NCBI RefSeq assembly: GCF_014899185.1
Contig: NZ_CP045201.1
Location: 2,588,501 to 2,652,500 of the forward strand
Direction of reading: 5' to 3'
Source of the DNA: Pseudooceanicola spongiae
GTDB lineage: Bacteria; Pseudomonadota; Alphaproteobacteria; Rhodobacterales; Rhodobacteraceae
Length of the DNA: 64,000 bases
Shown here: positions 51,792 to 60,665 of the stretch, in pieces
Position numbering within the stretch: position 1 is the stretch's first letter
Layout: the number at the start of each line of letters is the position of its first letter
Notes under the pieces: generated by a model
The model's input: the letters and a program-made list of their open reading frames with translations, nothing else
Told to the model about the DNA's origin: nothing
Databases searched by the model: none
Position numbers and translations under genes: made by a program

Positions 51792-52667
51792 TTAGTCGAG
51801 CATCATCCGCAGATAGCTGCCATAGGCGTTCTTGCCGAACAGCGCCGCGCGTTCGCGCAGGCCCGCCTCGTCGATCCAGCCCTGAAGATAGGCGATTTCG
51901 TCCGGGCTGCCGATCTGCTGCCCCTGCCGTTCGGACAGGGTGCGCACAAAGTTGCCCGCGTCCAGCAGGCTGGAGTGGGTGCCGGTGTCGAGCCAGGCGT
52001 AGCCGCGCCCCATCTGTTGCACGGACAGCGCATTGTCCTGCAGGTAGCTCTCAAGCAGGGTCACGATCTCAAGCTCTCCACGTTCGGATTTCTGCACCGA
52101 ACGGGCACGCTCGGACGCAGTACCGTCGAGGAAATAGAGGCCCGTCACGGCATAGGACGACGGCGGATTGCTGGGCTTTTCGATGATCTGGCGCACCGAA
52201 CCATCGGGTGCAAAATCCACCACGCCATAGCGTTCGGGGTCGGCCACGCGGTACCCAAAGACGGTGCCGCCATCGGGGCGATCCCCTGCGGCTTTCAGCA
52301 GGTCCGGCAGACCGTGGCCAAAGAACAGGTTGTCGCCCAGTACCATCGCGCTCGGCGCACCGTCGAGGAAGTCTTCGGCCAGCAGATAGGCCTGCGCCAG
52401 CCCCTCAGGCTCGGGCTGCGCGATGAAGGTAAAGCTGAGGCCCCATTGCGCGCCGTCCTGCAACAGGCGGCGGAACTGGTCCTGATCCGCAGGCGTGGTG
52501 ATGATCGCGATTTCGCGGATCCCGGCCAGCATCAGCACCGACAGAGGATAGTAGATCATCGGCTTGTCGTAGACCGGCAGCAGCTGCTTCGACACCCCCA
52601 TGGTGATCGGATACAGCCGCGTGCCCGAGCCGCCAGCCAGAATGATCCCCTTACGTGCCGTCGTCAT
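51792..52667 (-). CDS. rmlA: Glucose-1-phosphate thymidylyltransferase
   Basis: A 291-residue nucleotidyltransferase making dTDP-glucose, first step of dTDP-L-rhamnose. GGSGTRLYPITMGVSKQLLP is the nucleotide loop, followed by DKPMIYYPLSVLM and VLGDNLFFGHGL. Ends the rml operon; overlaps rmlD by 4 bp. Confidence 0.96.
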   Translation of the reverse strand: MTTARKGIILAGGSGTRLYPITMGVSKQLLPVYDKPMIYYPLSVLMLAGIREIAIITTPADQDQFRRLLQDGAQWGLSFTFIAQPEPEGLAQAYLLAEDFLDGAPSAMVLGDNLFFGHGLPDLLKAAGDRPDGGTVFGYRVADPERYGVVDFAPDGSVRQIIEKPSNPPSSYAVTGLYFLDGTASERARSVQKSERGELEIVTLLESYLQDNALSVQQMGRGYAWLDTGTHSSLLDAGNFVRTLSERQGQQIGSPDEIAYLQGWIDEAGLRERAALFGKNAYGSYLRMMLD

Positions 52668-53512
52668 GCCATAACTCCCAGTTCGTCCAATACCCGAGTC
52701 AGCCCGGCGCGCCAGTCAGGCGGTGCGATGCCGAAATCCTCGGTCAGTTTGCGGCAATCCAGCCGTGAATTCAGCGGGCGGGCCGCCGGGGTCGGATAAT
52801 CCGATGACGGAATGCCCGTCACCGCGACGTCCTGCCCCGATTGCGCGAAGATCTCGCGCGCGAAGTCGGCCCAGCTGGCCGCAGGTGCACCGGAGTAGTG
52901 ATAGAGGCCGCCAGGATGCCCGCCTGCCATGGCGCGCCCCATGCTCAGCAGGGCGCTCGCGATATCGGCGGCAGGCGTCGGCCCACCGATCTGATCGTCG
53001 ACGACCGTCAGCGCCGAGCGTGTTTCGGCCAGCCGCAGCATCGTCTTGACGAAGTTCGCCCCATGCGAGGAAAACACCCAGGAGGTGCGCAGCACAGCCG
53101 TCTTGCCACCCGCCTTGCGCACGGCCTTTTCGCCGGCCAGCTTGGTGCGGCCATAGACGTTGATCGGGTTGACCTTGCCCGACTCGGCGCGTGCGCGTTT
53201 GCCCGAGCCGTCAAAGACGTAATCGGTCGAGACATGCAGGAACGGAATCCCGAGGTCGGCACAGGCCCGCGCCATTTCACCCGGCGCATCGCCGTTGATC
53301 CGCTGCGCCAGCGCTTCGTCGGATTCCGCCCGGTCAACAGCGGTATAGGCGGCGGCGTTGATCACCAGCTCGCCATCGAACTGGGCAATCGCCTCGGCGC
53401 AGACGCCGGGGACCGACAGATCCGCCTGCGCGCGCGACAGGGCCGTGACCTTGGCCTGACGCTGCAGTTCATGCGCGACCTGACCTGTCTGCCCGAAAAC
53501 CAGTATTCTCAT
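52664..53512 (-). CDS. rmlD: dTDP-4-dehydrorhamnose reductase
   Basis: A 282-residue short-chain reductase, last step of dTDP-L-rhamnose synthesis. N-terminal [13 protein letters not shown] (GxxGxxG), substrate segment STDYVFDG and YGRTKLAGE (YxxxK). Starts at ATG 53512 overlapping rmlB (ATGA); an upstream in-frame extension lies within rmlB and is rejected. Confidence 0.95.
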   Translation of the reverse strand: MRILVFGQTGQVAHELQRQAKVTALSRAQADLSVPGVCAEAIAQFDGELVINAAAYTAVDRAESDEALAQRINGDAPGEMARACADLGIPFLHVSTDYVFDGSGKRARAESGKVNPINVYGRTKLAGEKAVRKAGGKTAVLRTSWVFSSHGANFVKTMLRLAETRSALTVVDDQIGGPTPAADIASALLSMGRAMAGGHPGGLYHYSGAPAASWADFAREIFAQSGQDVAVTGIPSSDYPTPAARPLNSRLDCRKLTEDFGIAPPDWRAGLTRVLDELGVMA

Positions 53513-54546
53513 GCGACACCAAGGCGTTTTCCAACGCCCTCCCGATTTTGCAAGGCCGTCCACCAGGCCTCGTTGTCGAGATACCACTGGATTGTGAACG
53601 CCAGACCCTCGGCGAGGGTCACGGTCGGGGTCCAGCCCAGCTCATCCCGGATGCGGGTCGCGTCGATGGCATAGCGCAGGTCGTGGCCGGGCCGGTCAGT
53701 GACATAGCGGATCTGCTCGGCATAGGGTTTGGCGGCAGGGCGCAGATCGTCCAGCAGAGTGCAGATCATGTGCACCAGGTCGATATTGCGCGCCTCGGCG
53801 TTGCCGCCGATGTTGTAGCTGCGCCCGACTTCGCCCTTGGTGACAACGGTCAGCAGAGCCGTGGCGTGATCTTCGACGAACAGCCAGTCACGCACGTTCA
53901 GACCAGCGCCATAGACCGGAATATCCTTGCCCGCCAAGGCGTTCAGGATGACCACGGGGATCAGCTTTTCGGGGAAGTGAAAGGGGCCGTAGTTGTTGGA
54001 GCAGTTCGACAGCACCACCGGCAGACCATAGGTCTCATGCCAGGCGCGCACCAGGTGATCCGAGGCTGCCTTGCTGGCCGAATAGGGGCTGTTGGGGGCA
54101 TAGGGCGTCTCTTCGGTGAACATCCCCGTCTCGCCCAGCGTGCCGAACACCTCGTCGGTCGAGATGTGGTGAAAGCGGAACGCCTCGGGGCGGCCGCGAC
54201 CGTCCCAATAGGCGCGCGCGGCCTCCAGCAGGGTGTAGGTGCCGGTGACATTGGTGTCGATGAAGCTGCCCGGCCCGTCGATCGAGCGGTCGACATGGCT
54301 CTCTGCGGCAAGGTGCATCACGGCATCGGGTTGATGGGTGTCGAAGACGCGCTTCAGCGCGGCGGCGTCGCGGATGTCGGCCTCCTCGAACGCATAGCCG
54401 GCGTTGTCCGCCACAGAGGCGACGTTATCCAGGCACGCCGCATAGGTCAGCGCATCGAGGTTGACGACCTCATGACCCTGCGCAATCGCCAGACGCACCA
54501 CTGCAGACCCGATGAAGCCCGCGCCCCCTGTGACCAGCAGTTTCAT
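53509..54546 (-). CDS. rmlB: dTDP-glucose 4,6-dehydratase
   Basis: A 345-residue extended SDR enzyme, second step. [13 protein letters not shown] at the N-terminus, [35 protein letters not shown] (YxxxK) and [14 protein letters not shown] are all present. Overlaps rmlC upstream and rmlD downstream by 4 bp each. Confidence 0.97.
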   Translation of the reverse strand: MKLLVTGGAGFIGSAVVRLAIAQGHEVVNLDALTYAACLDNVASVADNAGYAFEEADIRDAAALKRVFDTHQPDAVMHLAAESHVDRSIDGPGSFIDTNVTGTYTLLEAARAYWDGRGRPEAFRFHHISTDEVFGTLGETGMFTEETPYAPNSPYSASKAASDHLVRAWHETYGLPVVLSNCSNNYGPFHFPEKLIPVVILNALAGKDIPVYGAGLNVRDWLFVEDHATALLTVVTKGEVGRSYNIGGNAEARNIDLVHMICTLLDDLRPAAKPYAEQIRYVTDRPGHDLRYAIDATRIRDELGWTPTVTLAEGLAFTIQWYLDNEAWWTALQNREGVGKRLGVA

Positions 54547-55106
54547 TGCGCGTTCTCCATCGTGAAGGGGGTATGGACCGCAGACCATGTGGCGGCAGCG
54601 GCGTCCTTGGCGGACAGGATCGGGTCGCTGACGCCCCAGTCGATGGCAAGATCGGGGTCGTCCCAGCGCACCGCGCCGTCACAGTCGGCGGCGTAATAGT
54701 CGGTACATTTGTAGATGATTTCGGTGCCCGCCTCGCGCGTGACAAAGCCATGCAGGAACCCCGGTGGGATCCACAGCTGCTTGCCGTTGTCATAGCTCAG
54801 CTCAACCCCGACCCATTTGCCGAAGTTCGGCGAATCACGGCGGAAATCCACCGCAACATCGAACAGGCTGCCACGGCCACAGCGCACCAGCTTGCCCTGC
54901 GCATGCGGCGGCGACTGATAGTGCAACCCGCGCAGCGTGCCGGCTTTTTCCGAAAACGAATGGTTGTCCTGCACAAAGGCGATATCCAGCCCGGCCTCGG
55001 CCATGCGCTGAGCATTCCAGCTTTCGCTGAAGAAACCGCGGTCATCGCCGAACCGGCGGGGCGTCAGGATCAATACGTCTGGTAGCGATGTGGCCGAAAC
55101 GTCCAT
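54543..55106 (-). CDS. rmlC: dTDP-4-dehydrorhamnose 3,5-epimerase
   Basis: A 187-residue cupin epimerase, third step. [23 protein letters not shown] with the catalytic His, and GFLHGFVT identify it. First gene of the operon; ATG at 55106 with GGAG 8 bp upstream. Confidence 0.95.
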   Translation of the reverse strand: MDVSATSLPDVLILTPRRFGDDRGFFSESWNAQRMAEAGLDIAFVQDNHSFSEKAGTLRGLHYQSPPHAQGKLVRCGRGSLFDVAVDFRRDSPNFGKWVGVELSYDNGKQLWIPPGFLHGFVTREAGTEIIYKCTDYYAADCDGAVRWDDPDLAIDWGVSDPILSAKDAAAATWSAVHTPFTMENAQ

Positions 55107-55521
55107 GCCATCTCCGTTAATGTTGCGTGTCGGCTTGCGACCTTGAATGTCTTTTCTAGAACCTGAAGTGAGGCAAAACAACTAGCAGCAATCCGCCAAT
55201 AAACCATGGGGAGAGTGAAAGTGACTTCATTTCACCTGCGCCAGTCCCCGACCTCAAGTCTGGGCTGGCAGTCCCGCCGCCAGTAGCCTAGCCCACATCC
55301 TACGGCAATTGCCTGTGTCATAGCACGAAGCACAAGCGGCGGAAAATCACGCAGTCCCCAGGCGCCACAGCGGATGTGCTTTTACAGTGACAGTCGCGCG
55401 GCAGAGTGACACGGCGGGGAACCCTGCCAGCAAAAACCGGGTTTATTTACCCAAACGTAGCCGGAAATCGGTCATCATGACCGCTCAGGGCCAACCGTTC
55501 CAGATCAACAGGAGTCTTCCC
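55107..55521. other. 415-bp divergent gap upstream of rmlC
   Basis: No gene seen. Contains an inverted repeat GTGAAA-N9-TTTCAC at 55215-55235 within an AT-rich patch, which could be an operator for the rml operon (minus) or the transpeptidase (plus). The rest is without obvious structure. Confidence 0.5.
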
Positions 55522-56094
55522 ATGCCCACCCGTCGCGCCTTTCTTGCCAGCGGTATCGCAGCTGGCCTCGCCACCGGCCTTGCGACCGCGCTGCCCGTCA
55601 TGGGTCAGGCCGCACAGGCTCCGTCGATCTTCGATCCGACCCCGGTGTCGTTTTCGCCCAACTATGCCACGGGCGAGATCGTGATCCTGCCGCGCTCCTA
55701 TTTCCTGTATCATGTGACTGCCCCCGGCCGCGCCATGCGCTATGGCATCGCGGTGGCCCGCGTGGGTCTGGGCTTTACCGGCACGGCCGTGATTGGCCGC
55801 AAGGTCGAATGGCCCAGCTGGCGCCCCACCCCCGAGATGATCGAGCGGGACGCGCCCTATGCCAAGTTCAAGGGCAACAACGACCGTATGCCCGGCGGCC
55901 CCGGCAATCCGCTGGGCGCGCGGGCGCTGTATCTCTACCAGAACGGCAAGGACACCTACATCCGCATTCATGGCACGACCCAGCCCGGCTCGATCGGGCA
56001 CAATGCCTCCAGCGGTTGCTTCCGCATGGTGAACGACAACGTCATCGCGCTGTATGACAAGGTGCCCACCGGCACCAAGGTCACGGTGCTCTGA
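55522..56094 (+). CDS. L,D-transpeptidase (YkuD family), exported
   Basis: A 190-residue periplasmic enzyme that cross-links peptidoglycan (3-3 bonds) or attaches proteins. Tat-like signal TRRAFLASGIAAGLATGLATALP, then a YkuD domain ending with YIRIHGTTQPGSIGHNASSG and CFRM: the catalytic His and Cys in the H...SxGCxR pattern. ATG at 55522 follows AACAGGAG; longer in-frame starts lack a site. Converges with trxC. Confidence 0.93.
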   Translation: MPTRRAFLASGIAAGLATGLATALPVMGQAAQAPSIFDPTPVSFSPNYATGEIVILPRSYFLYHVTAPGRAMRYGIAVARVGLGFTGTAVIGRKVEWPSWRPTPEMIERDAPYAKFKGNNDRMPGGPGNPLGARALYLYQNGKDTYIRIHGTTQPGSIGHNASSGCFRMVNDNVIALYDKVPTGTKVTVL

Positions 56095-56118
56095 TCACTG
56101 GTCGTTGATAAACCGTGC

Positions 56119-56140
56119 TCCGGGGCTCAGACGCCCCGGA
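56119..56140. terminator. Hairpin over the trxC stop codon
   Basis: TCCGGGGC-N6-GCCCCGGA (56119-56126 and 56133-56140) spans the stop of the minus-strand thioredoxin gene, between two convergent genes. No T-run on either side; terminator role is inferred. Confidence 0.4.
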
Positions 56141-56558
56141 CCCAGGACACGATCTCGGGGCTGCGCTGCGCCCCGGACTGGCGCTTGCTTTCGCGCCCAC
56201 CGGCAAAGCCGATCATCGTTGGAATACCGCGGATGCCATAGCTCTGGCTGGCCTTGGGGTGATCCTCGGTGTTCAGCTTGGCCAGACGGACGCGCCCCTT
56301 GACCTCGCCCGCAGCACGGGCAAATTCCGGCGCCATCATCTTGCAGGGGCCACACCATGGCGCCCAGAAATCCACCACCAGCGGAATGTCATCATTCTTT
56401 GCTGCCTTCTGGAGGGTGGCAAAGTCCACTTCCGTGACCTTCCCGCTCAGCAAGGGGGCGCCACAGGTGCCGCACTTGGGCGCATTGTCGAGCCTGTCTT
56501 CGGGCACGCGATTGATCTGCGCACACTCCAGACATGTCAGTTTCTTGCCATCAGCCAT
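56127..56558 (-). CDS. trxC: Thioredoxin 2
   Basis: A 143-residue cytoplasmic thioredoxin with an N-terminal zinc domain (LTCLECAQINRV and PKCGTCGAP) and the active site FWAPWCGPCKMM. AGGAG precedes the ATG at 56558. The zinc motif separates it from TrxA and fits oxidative-stress use. Confidence 0.95.
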   Translation of the reverse strand: MADGKKLTCLECAQINRVPEDRLDNAPKCGTCGAPLLSGKVTEVDFATLQKAAKNDDIPLVVDFWAPWCGPCKMMAPEFARAAGEVKGRVRLAKLNTEDHPKASQSYGIRGIPTMIGFAGGRESKRQSGAQRSPEIVSWVRGV

Positions 56559-56690
56559 TGCCACACTCCTAAAACCACGTTCACCCGTGGCGTTGATATA
56601 GGCATCCCCACGCCCGGCGCAAAGCCCACTGGTCAAGCCGCGCCACGCCGCTAGATTGCCCGCAAGAGCCCCCTAAGTCCCCGGAACCCG

Positions 56691-57596
56691 ATGACCCTGC
56701 GCAAATTCCTCGCCGTCCTGCTGCTGGCCCTGCTGCCTGCCGCCTGCACCACCCTGCCCGGTCCCGAAAAGGCCAGCGTCTTCCCGTTGGTGGAGAGCCC
56801 GAATTTCAAGCCCGGCATCAAGCGCGTCATCGTGCTGATCCCCGGCGCCTTCGCCTCGATCGAGATTTTCCAGCAGGTGCTGAACTGGCAGGTGCCCGAC
56901 AGCGCCATCGTCGCCTATCGCTTTCCCGGCCTCGACGGGCTGCCGGTGGATCACCGCGTCGACATCAAGGGGTCGGCCCAGGTCATCGCCGATTACATCA
57001 ACACCGCCCACCCGGAGGAGGTCTATATGATCGGCTTTTCCACCGGCGGCCCGATCGCGCTGGAAACCGCGGACCGGCTGGAGGCAAAGGACGTCTCGCT
57101 GGCGCTGATTTCCTCGGCCGGGCCGATGCCCTCGGCGATGATGGCCTCGGCGCGCAGCTCCCTTGACGTGCTTCGCGCCATGACGCGCGCCCATTCCACC
57201 GTGCCACAAGACGCCTGGACCGAGAATTACCGCACCCTGCTCTATGGACGCGATCACTACTCGGACCCCGTCGAAGCGCAGGAAAGCGCGGTCGAGGCCG
57301 AGGCGCAGCGCCCCAACATGAAGACGCCGAAGTTCCGCATGACCATGGCCCACACCGCCAGCCTGCTGCTCTGGACGCCCGATCACGCGCTGGATCTGAC
57401 CGACGACCATATCGCGTTTTTCCACGGTCAGGAGGACCCGGTCTTCCCGCTCAAGGCACAGCAACGCTTTGCCCGGCGGATGCATGCGGATGCATTCTTC
57501 ACCTACCCCCAGCAGGGTCACCTGCTATACTTGACCTCAGACCGCCTTTTTGACGACATCCGACATTTTTTCGGGCTCGACGCCCTCGCTGAGTGA
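56691..57596 (+). CDS. Alpha/beta-hydrolase lipoprotein
   Basis: A 301-residue predicted lipoprotein: lipobox LLPAAC with Cys19. An alpha/beta-hydrolase body follows: IPGAFASIEIFQQVL, nucleophile GFSTGG (Ser117), Asp in FFHGQEDPVFP and His in YPQQGHLLY. Probably a membrane-anchored periplasmic esterase or lipase; no substrate is evident. Its stop overlaps a possible GTG start of the next gene, suggesting coupling with the flavoprotein. Confidence 0.82.
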   Translation: MTLRKFLAVLLLALLPAACTTLPGPEKASVFPLVESPNFKPGIKRVIVLIPGAFASIEIFQQVLNWQVPDSAIVAYRFPGLDGLPVDHRVDIKGSAQVIADYINTAHPEEVYMIGFSTGGPIALETADRLEAKDVSLALISSAGPMPSAMMASARSSLDVLRAMTRAHSTVPQDAWTENYRTLLYGRDHYSDPVEAQESAVEAEAQRPNMKTPKFRMTMAHTASLLLWTPDHALDLTDDHIAFFHGQEDPVFPLKAQQRFARRMHADAFFTYPQQGHLLYLTSDRLFDDIRHFFGLDALAE

Positions 57597-57625
57597 TCGA
57601 CCGCCTGACGGGAGTTTCTTTTGAA

Positions 57626-58804
57626 ATGACTGCCTATGACGTGATCGTAATCGGCGCCGGGCCCGCCGGTGCCGCCGCCGCCTATACCGCAGTCAGCGCC
57701 GGCCTGACGGTGGCCCTGATCGACAAGAGCCGCTTTCCCCGCGAAAAGCTCTGTGGTGGTGGCGTGACGGGGCGCAGCTACAGCTATTTTTCCCAGATTT
57801 ACGGCACTGCGATTCCGCCCGAGCTGATCGAGGCCAAGACTGCCGTTGTCCTGCATGCCCATGGTCAGGAACTGGCGCAACTGGCCGACATCCCGCCGAT
57901 GTATATGGCGATGCGGCGCAGCTTTGACGACGACATGTGCCGCCGCGCGCTGGCGGCAGGCGCTGCGGATTTCACCGCCAGACGCATCGCCAGCATCGAC
58001 GTCGACGCCCCCTCGGTCACGCTGGCGGACGGCACCAAACTGAGCGCTCGCGTGCTGATCGGCGCCGATGGCGTCAACAGTCAGGTCGCGCGTGCGCTGT
58101 TCGGTGCCAGCTATGACCGCAATCGCGTCGGCTTCGCGCTGGAGGTCGAGGCCCCGCCCGCCCCCGACAACCTGAGCGCGCCGATGCGGATCGATTTCGG
58201 TGCGGCGGATTGGGGCTATGGCTGGCACTTTCCCAAAAGCGGCAGCTCGACCATCGGCATTGGCGGGGTGATGTCGCGCAATCCTGAGATCAAGACGTCG
58301 ATGGCCGCCTACCTTGCTGAACTGGGTCACGACCCTGAGATGCACTGCAAGGGCCACTTCCTGCCCTTCGGGGATTTTCGTCGCCAGGCCGGGCGCGGCG
58401 CAGTGCTGCTGGCCGGCGACGCGGCGGGCCTTGTCGATCCGATCACCGGCGAAGGCATTGCCTATGCGATGAAAAGCGGCCAGCTCGCCGCACAGGCTGC
58501 GTCCGAGGCGCTAACGGCATCCCAGCCGACACAGGCCCTGCGCCTCTATCAGCGCAAGCTGCGCCCCATCCACAAGGCCCTGCGTCAGGCGCGTCTGCTG
58601 CGCCAGATGATCTTTGCACAGATGTTTCAGGCCAGTTTCGTGCGGGCGTTTCGCCGCTCCGGCAGCCTGCGTCATCTCTTCATGCACCTGATCGCGGGCG
58701 AGATCGAATATGGCGAGTTCGCCACGGCCACCCTGCGCCGCCTGCCGCGTGTTCTGGGGCAGGCAGTGGCGCGCAGACTGTCGCTGAAATCGCACCGTTC
58801 CTGA
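57626..58804 (+). CDS. Geranylgeranyl-reductase-family FAD protein
   Basis: A 392-residue flavoprotein monooxygenase/reductase of the GGR family: VIVIGAGPAGAAAAYTA (FAD site), KLCGGGVT, and AGDAAGLVDPITGEGI (second FAD motif). GGR proteins reduce isoprenoid chains; bacterial members vary. Two starts: ATG 57626 with GGGAG upstream (chosen), or GTG 57593 overlapping the previous stop. The organism may use it for carotenoid, quinone or (bacterio)chlorophyll side chains, but no photosynthesis genes are nearby. Confidence 0.85.
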   Translation: MTAYDVIVIGAGPAGAAAAYTAVSAGLTVALIDKSRFPREKLCGGGVTGRSYSYFSQIYGTAIPPELIEAKTAVVLHAHGQELAQLADIPPMYMAMRRSFDDDMCRRALAAGAADFTARRIASIDVDAPSVTLADGTKLSARVLIGADGVNSQVARALFGASYDRNRVGFALEVEAPPAPDNLSAPMRIDFGAADWGYGWHFPKSGSSTIGIGGVMSRNPEIKTSMAAYLAELGHDPEMHCKGHFLPFGDFRRQAGRGAVLLAGDAAGLVDPITGEGIAYAMKSGQLAAQAASEALTASQPTQALRLYQRKLRPIHKALRQARLLRQMIFAQMFQASFVRAFRRSGSLRHLFMHLIAGEIEYGEFATATLRRLPRVLGQAVARRLSLKSHRS

Positions 58805-59016
58805 GGAAATGACGCCAAAATCAGACCCGGGCGTCAAGAAAACTGTCTTTCGGGTCAATGGTTAATGCTTGCGTCGCGCGGCAATCGCACTCAAGGTTTT
58901 CAGGCAAAGTTACAACGGTAAACATCAGCCCCATTTCGGCTGTCCGTTTGCCGTTCTCAGGGGCTGAGCCGCACTGCCGCAATTTTGCGGGCAGTTATTC
59001 TGCGTGAGGACACCAA

Positions 59017-59223
59017 ATGGCCAGCGGCATCGTCAGATGGTACAACATTGAAAAAGGCTACGGGTTCATCGCACCGGAAGGTGGGGCAAAGGATATCTTT
59101 GTCCATGTCACCGCGCTTGAAAAATCCGGCCTGACATCTCTCAGCGACAATCAACGCGTCAGCTTCGAGATCAAGGAAGGCCGCGACGGGCGTGAATCCG
59201 CGATGAACCTTCAGATCGAATAG
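59017..59223 (+). CDS. Cold-shock protein, CspA family (second copy)
   Basis: A 68-residue cold-shock domain: RNP1 KGYGFIAP, RNP2 IFVHVTAL. Same length as the copy at 34123-34329, with Y for F in RNP1. Followed by a strong hairpin. A paralogous pair so far apart suggests different conditions of expression. Confidence 0.95.
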   Translation: MASGIVRWYNIEKGYGFIAPEGGAKDIFVHVTALEKSGLTSLSDNQRVSFEIKEGRDGRESAMNLQIE

Positions 59224-59234
59224 GGCAGACGCCT

Positions 59235-59268
59235 CCCCCCGCGACAAGTCTGATCCTGTCGCGGGGGA
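59235..59268. terminator. Bidirectional hairpin after the second cspA
   Basis: CCCCCGCGACA and TGTCGCGGGGG (11-bp perfect stem) around a 10-nt loop, between the cspA stop and the convergent esterase stop. Confidence 0.75.
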
Positions 59269-59272
59269 GAGG

Positions 59273-59980
59273 TCATTTTGCGCCCACACGCGCCACCAGT
59301 TCCAGAACGGACGGGCCCAGATCCTCGACGATCTTTTGCACTCCCCCGGGATTGGGGTGGATGCCATCGGCCTGCAAATATCCCCGCATCGCCGCCGGGT
59401 CCTGATCCTCGCCTGTCAGAGCGCCGTAAAAGCTCGGCACGAAGACCGTGTCATAGCGCGCCGCGAGCTCGGGATAGAGCGCATCGAACTGCTGCTTGTA
59501 GTCGGCACCAAAGTTCGCCGCCGCCTGCATCCCCACCAGCATCATCGGCACCCCCTTGGCCTGCCCCTCGCTCAGGATGCCATCAAGGTTCGCGCCTGTC
59601 ACCGCCGGGTCGGTGCCCCGCAACAGGTCGTTGCCGCCCAGAATAACCATCATCGCATCAATGTCCGGCGTCAGGGACCAGTCGATCCGCGCCAGCCCCC
59701 CCGCCGTCGTGTCGCCGGAAACGCCGCCGTTGATGATCGTCACATCCCCCGCACCATGCGCCGCCAGCCAGCTTTGCAATTGCGGCACCAGCCCGTCGCC
59801 CTGCTCCAGCCCGTAGCCCTGCGTCAGGCTGTCCCCGAACGCCAGCAACGTCACCGGCTCGGCCTGCGCGGCGCTGCCAAATCCTGCCACACCAATGGCT
59901 AACATTGTCGTCAACACCTTGCCCGCACGCCCCCCGCGCCCATATGAAACAGAGCGCAGCACCCCCGGAAAGGCCGACAT
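59273..59980 (-). CDS. tesA: Arylesterase / lysophospholipase (TesA type)
   Basis: A 235-residue GDSL hydrolase, periplasmic. Blocks: FGDSLTQGYG (nucleophile Ser), GGVSGDTT, GGNDLLRG and DGIHPNPGG (catalytic Asp-His). An N-terminal segment VLTTMLAIGVAGFGSAAQA is an export signal. The start is uncertain: ATG 59980 gives a positively charged signal n-region but overlaps the divergent ATPase start by 2 bp; GTG 59917 or ATG 59905 are alternatives. Divergent from ybbAP, as in other proteobacteria. Confidence 0.88.
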   Translation of the reverse strand: MSAFPGVLRSVSYGRGGRAGKVLTTMLAIGVAGFGSAAQAEPVTLLAFGDSLTQGYGLEQGDGLVPQLQSWLAAHGAGDVTIINGGVSGDTTAGGLARIDWSLTPDIDAMMVILGGNDLLRGTDPAVTGANLDGILSEGQAKGVPMMLVGMQAAANFGADYKQQFDALYPELAARYDTVFVPSFYGALTGEDQDPAAMRGYLQADGIHPNPGGVQKIVEDLGPSVLELVARVGAK

Positions 59981-60665
59981 GACCCAAGCCATACTCCAGC
60001 TCAGCGGGGCCCGGCTGGCCCTTGATGGCAACGCCGGCCGCATCGAAATCCTCCACGGCATCGATCTCAGCGTCGAAAAGGGCGAAACACTTGGCCTTGT
60101 CGGGCCGTCGGGATCTGGCAAATCGTCTCTCCTCATGCTGATGGGCGGGCTTGAGCGCGCCACGGGCGGGCGGATCGAATGCTTGGGTCAGGATCTGACC
60201 GCGATGTCCGAAGACGCCCTCGCCCGCTTCCGTTCTCATCATATGGGGGTGGTGTTTCAATCCTTCCACCTGCTGCCGACAATGACCGCACTGGAAAATG
60301 TTGCCACCCCGCTGGAAATCGCCGGTGTCCCCGACGCGTTTGAGCGCGCCCGCGCCGAGCTTGAGGCCGTCGGCCTCGGCCATCGCGCCGATCACTACCC
60401 CGCCCAGATGTCGGGCGGCGAGCAGCAGCGTGTCGCCCTCGCCCGCGCCTCGGCGCCGCGCCCGCAGATCCTGCTGGCGGATGAACCGACAGGCAACCTC
60501 GACGGCACCAACGGCCAGGCCATCATGGAGCTTCTGTTCTCCCTGCGCGACCGCCATGGCGCGACGCTGATCATGGTCACCCACTCACCCGAGCTTGCCG
60601 CCAGATGCTCCCGCGTGATCCGCCTGCGCGACGGTCACCTCGACACGACCGAGGCCGCAGAGTGA
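59979..60665 (+). CDS. ybbA: ABC ATPase (YbbA/LolD type)
   Basis: A 228-residue ATPase. Walker A GPSGSGKSSL, MGVVFQSFHLLPTMTALEN, signature MSGGEQQR, Walker B ILLADEPTGNLD. Its stop overlaps the GTG of the permease gene (GTGA). Forms an exporter-like or mechanotransmission complex with YbbP; exact role unsettled in the family. Confidence 0.92.
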   Translation: MTQAILQLSGARLALDGNAGRIEILHGIDLSVEKGETLGLVGPSGSGKSSLLMLMGGLERATGGRIECLGQDLTAMSEDALARFRSHHMGVVFQSFHLLPTMTALENVATPLEIAGVPDAFERARAELEAVGLGHRADHYPAQMSGGEQQRVALARASAPRPQILLADEPTGNLDGTNGQAIMELLFSLRDRHGATLIMVTHSPELAARCSRVIRLRDGHLDTTEAAE

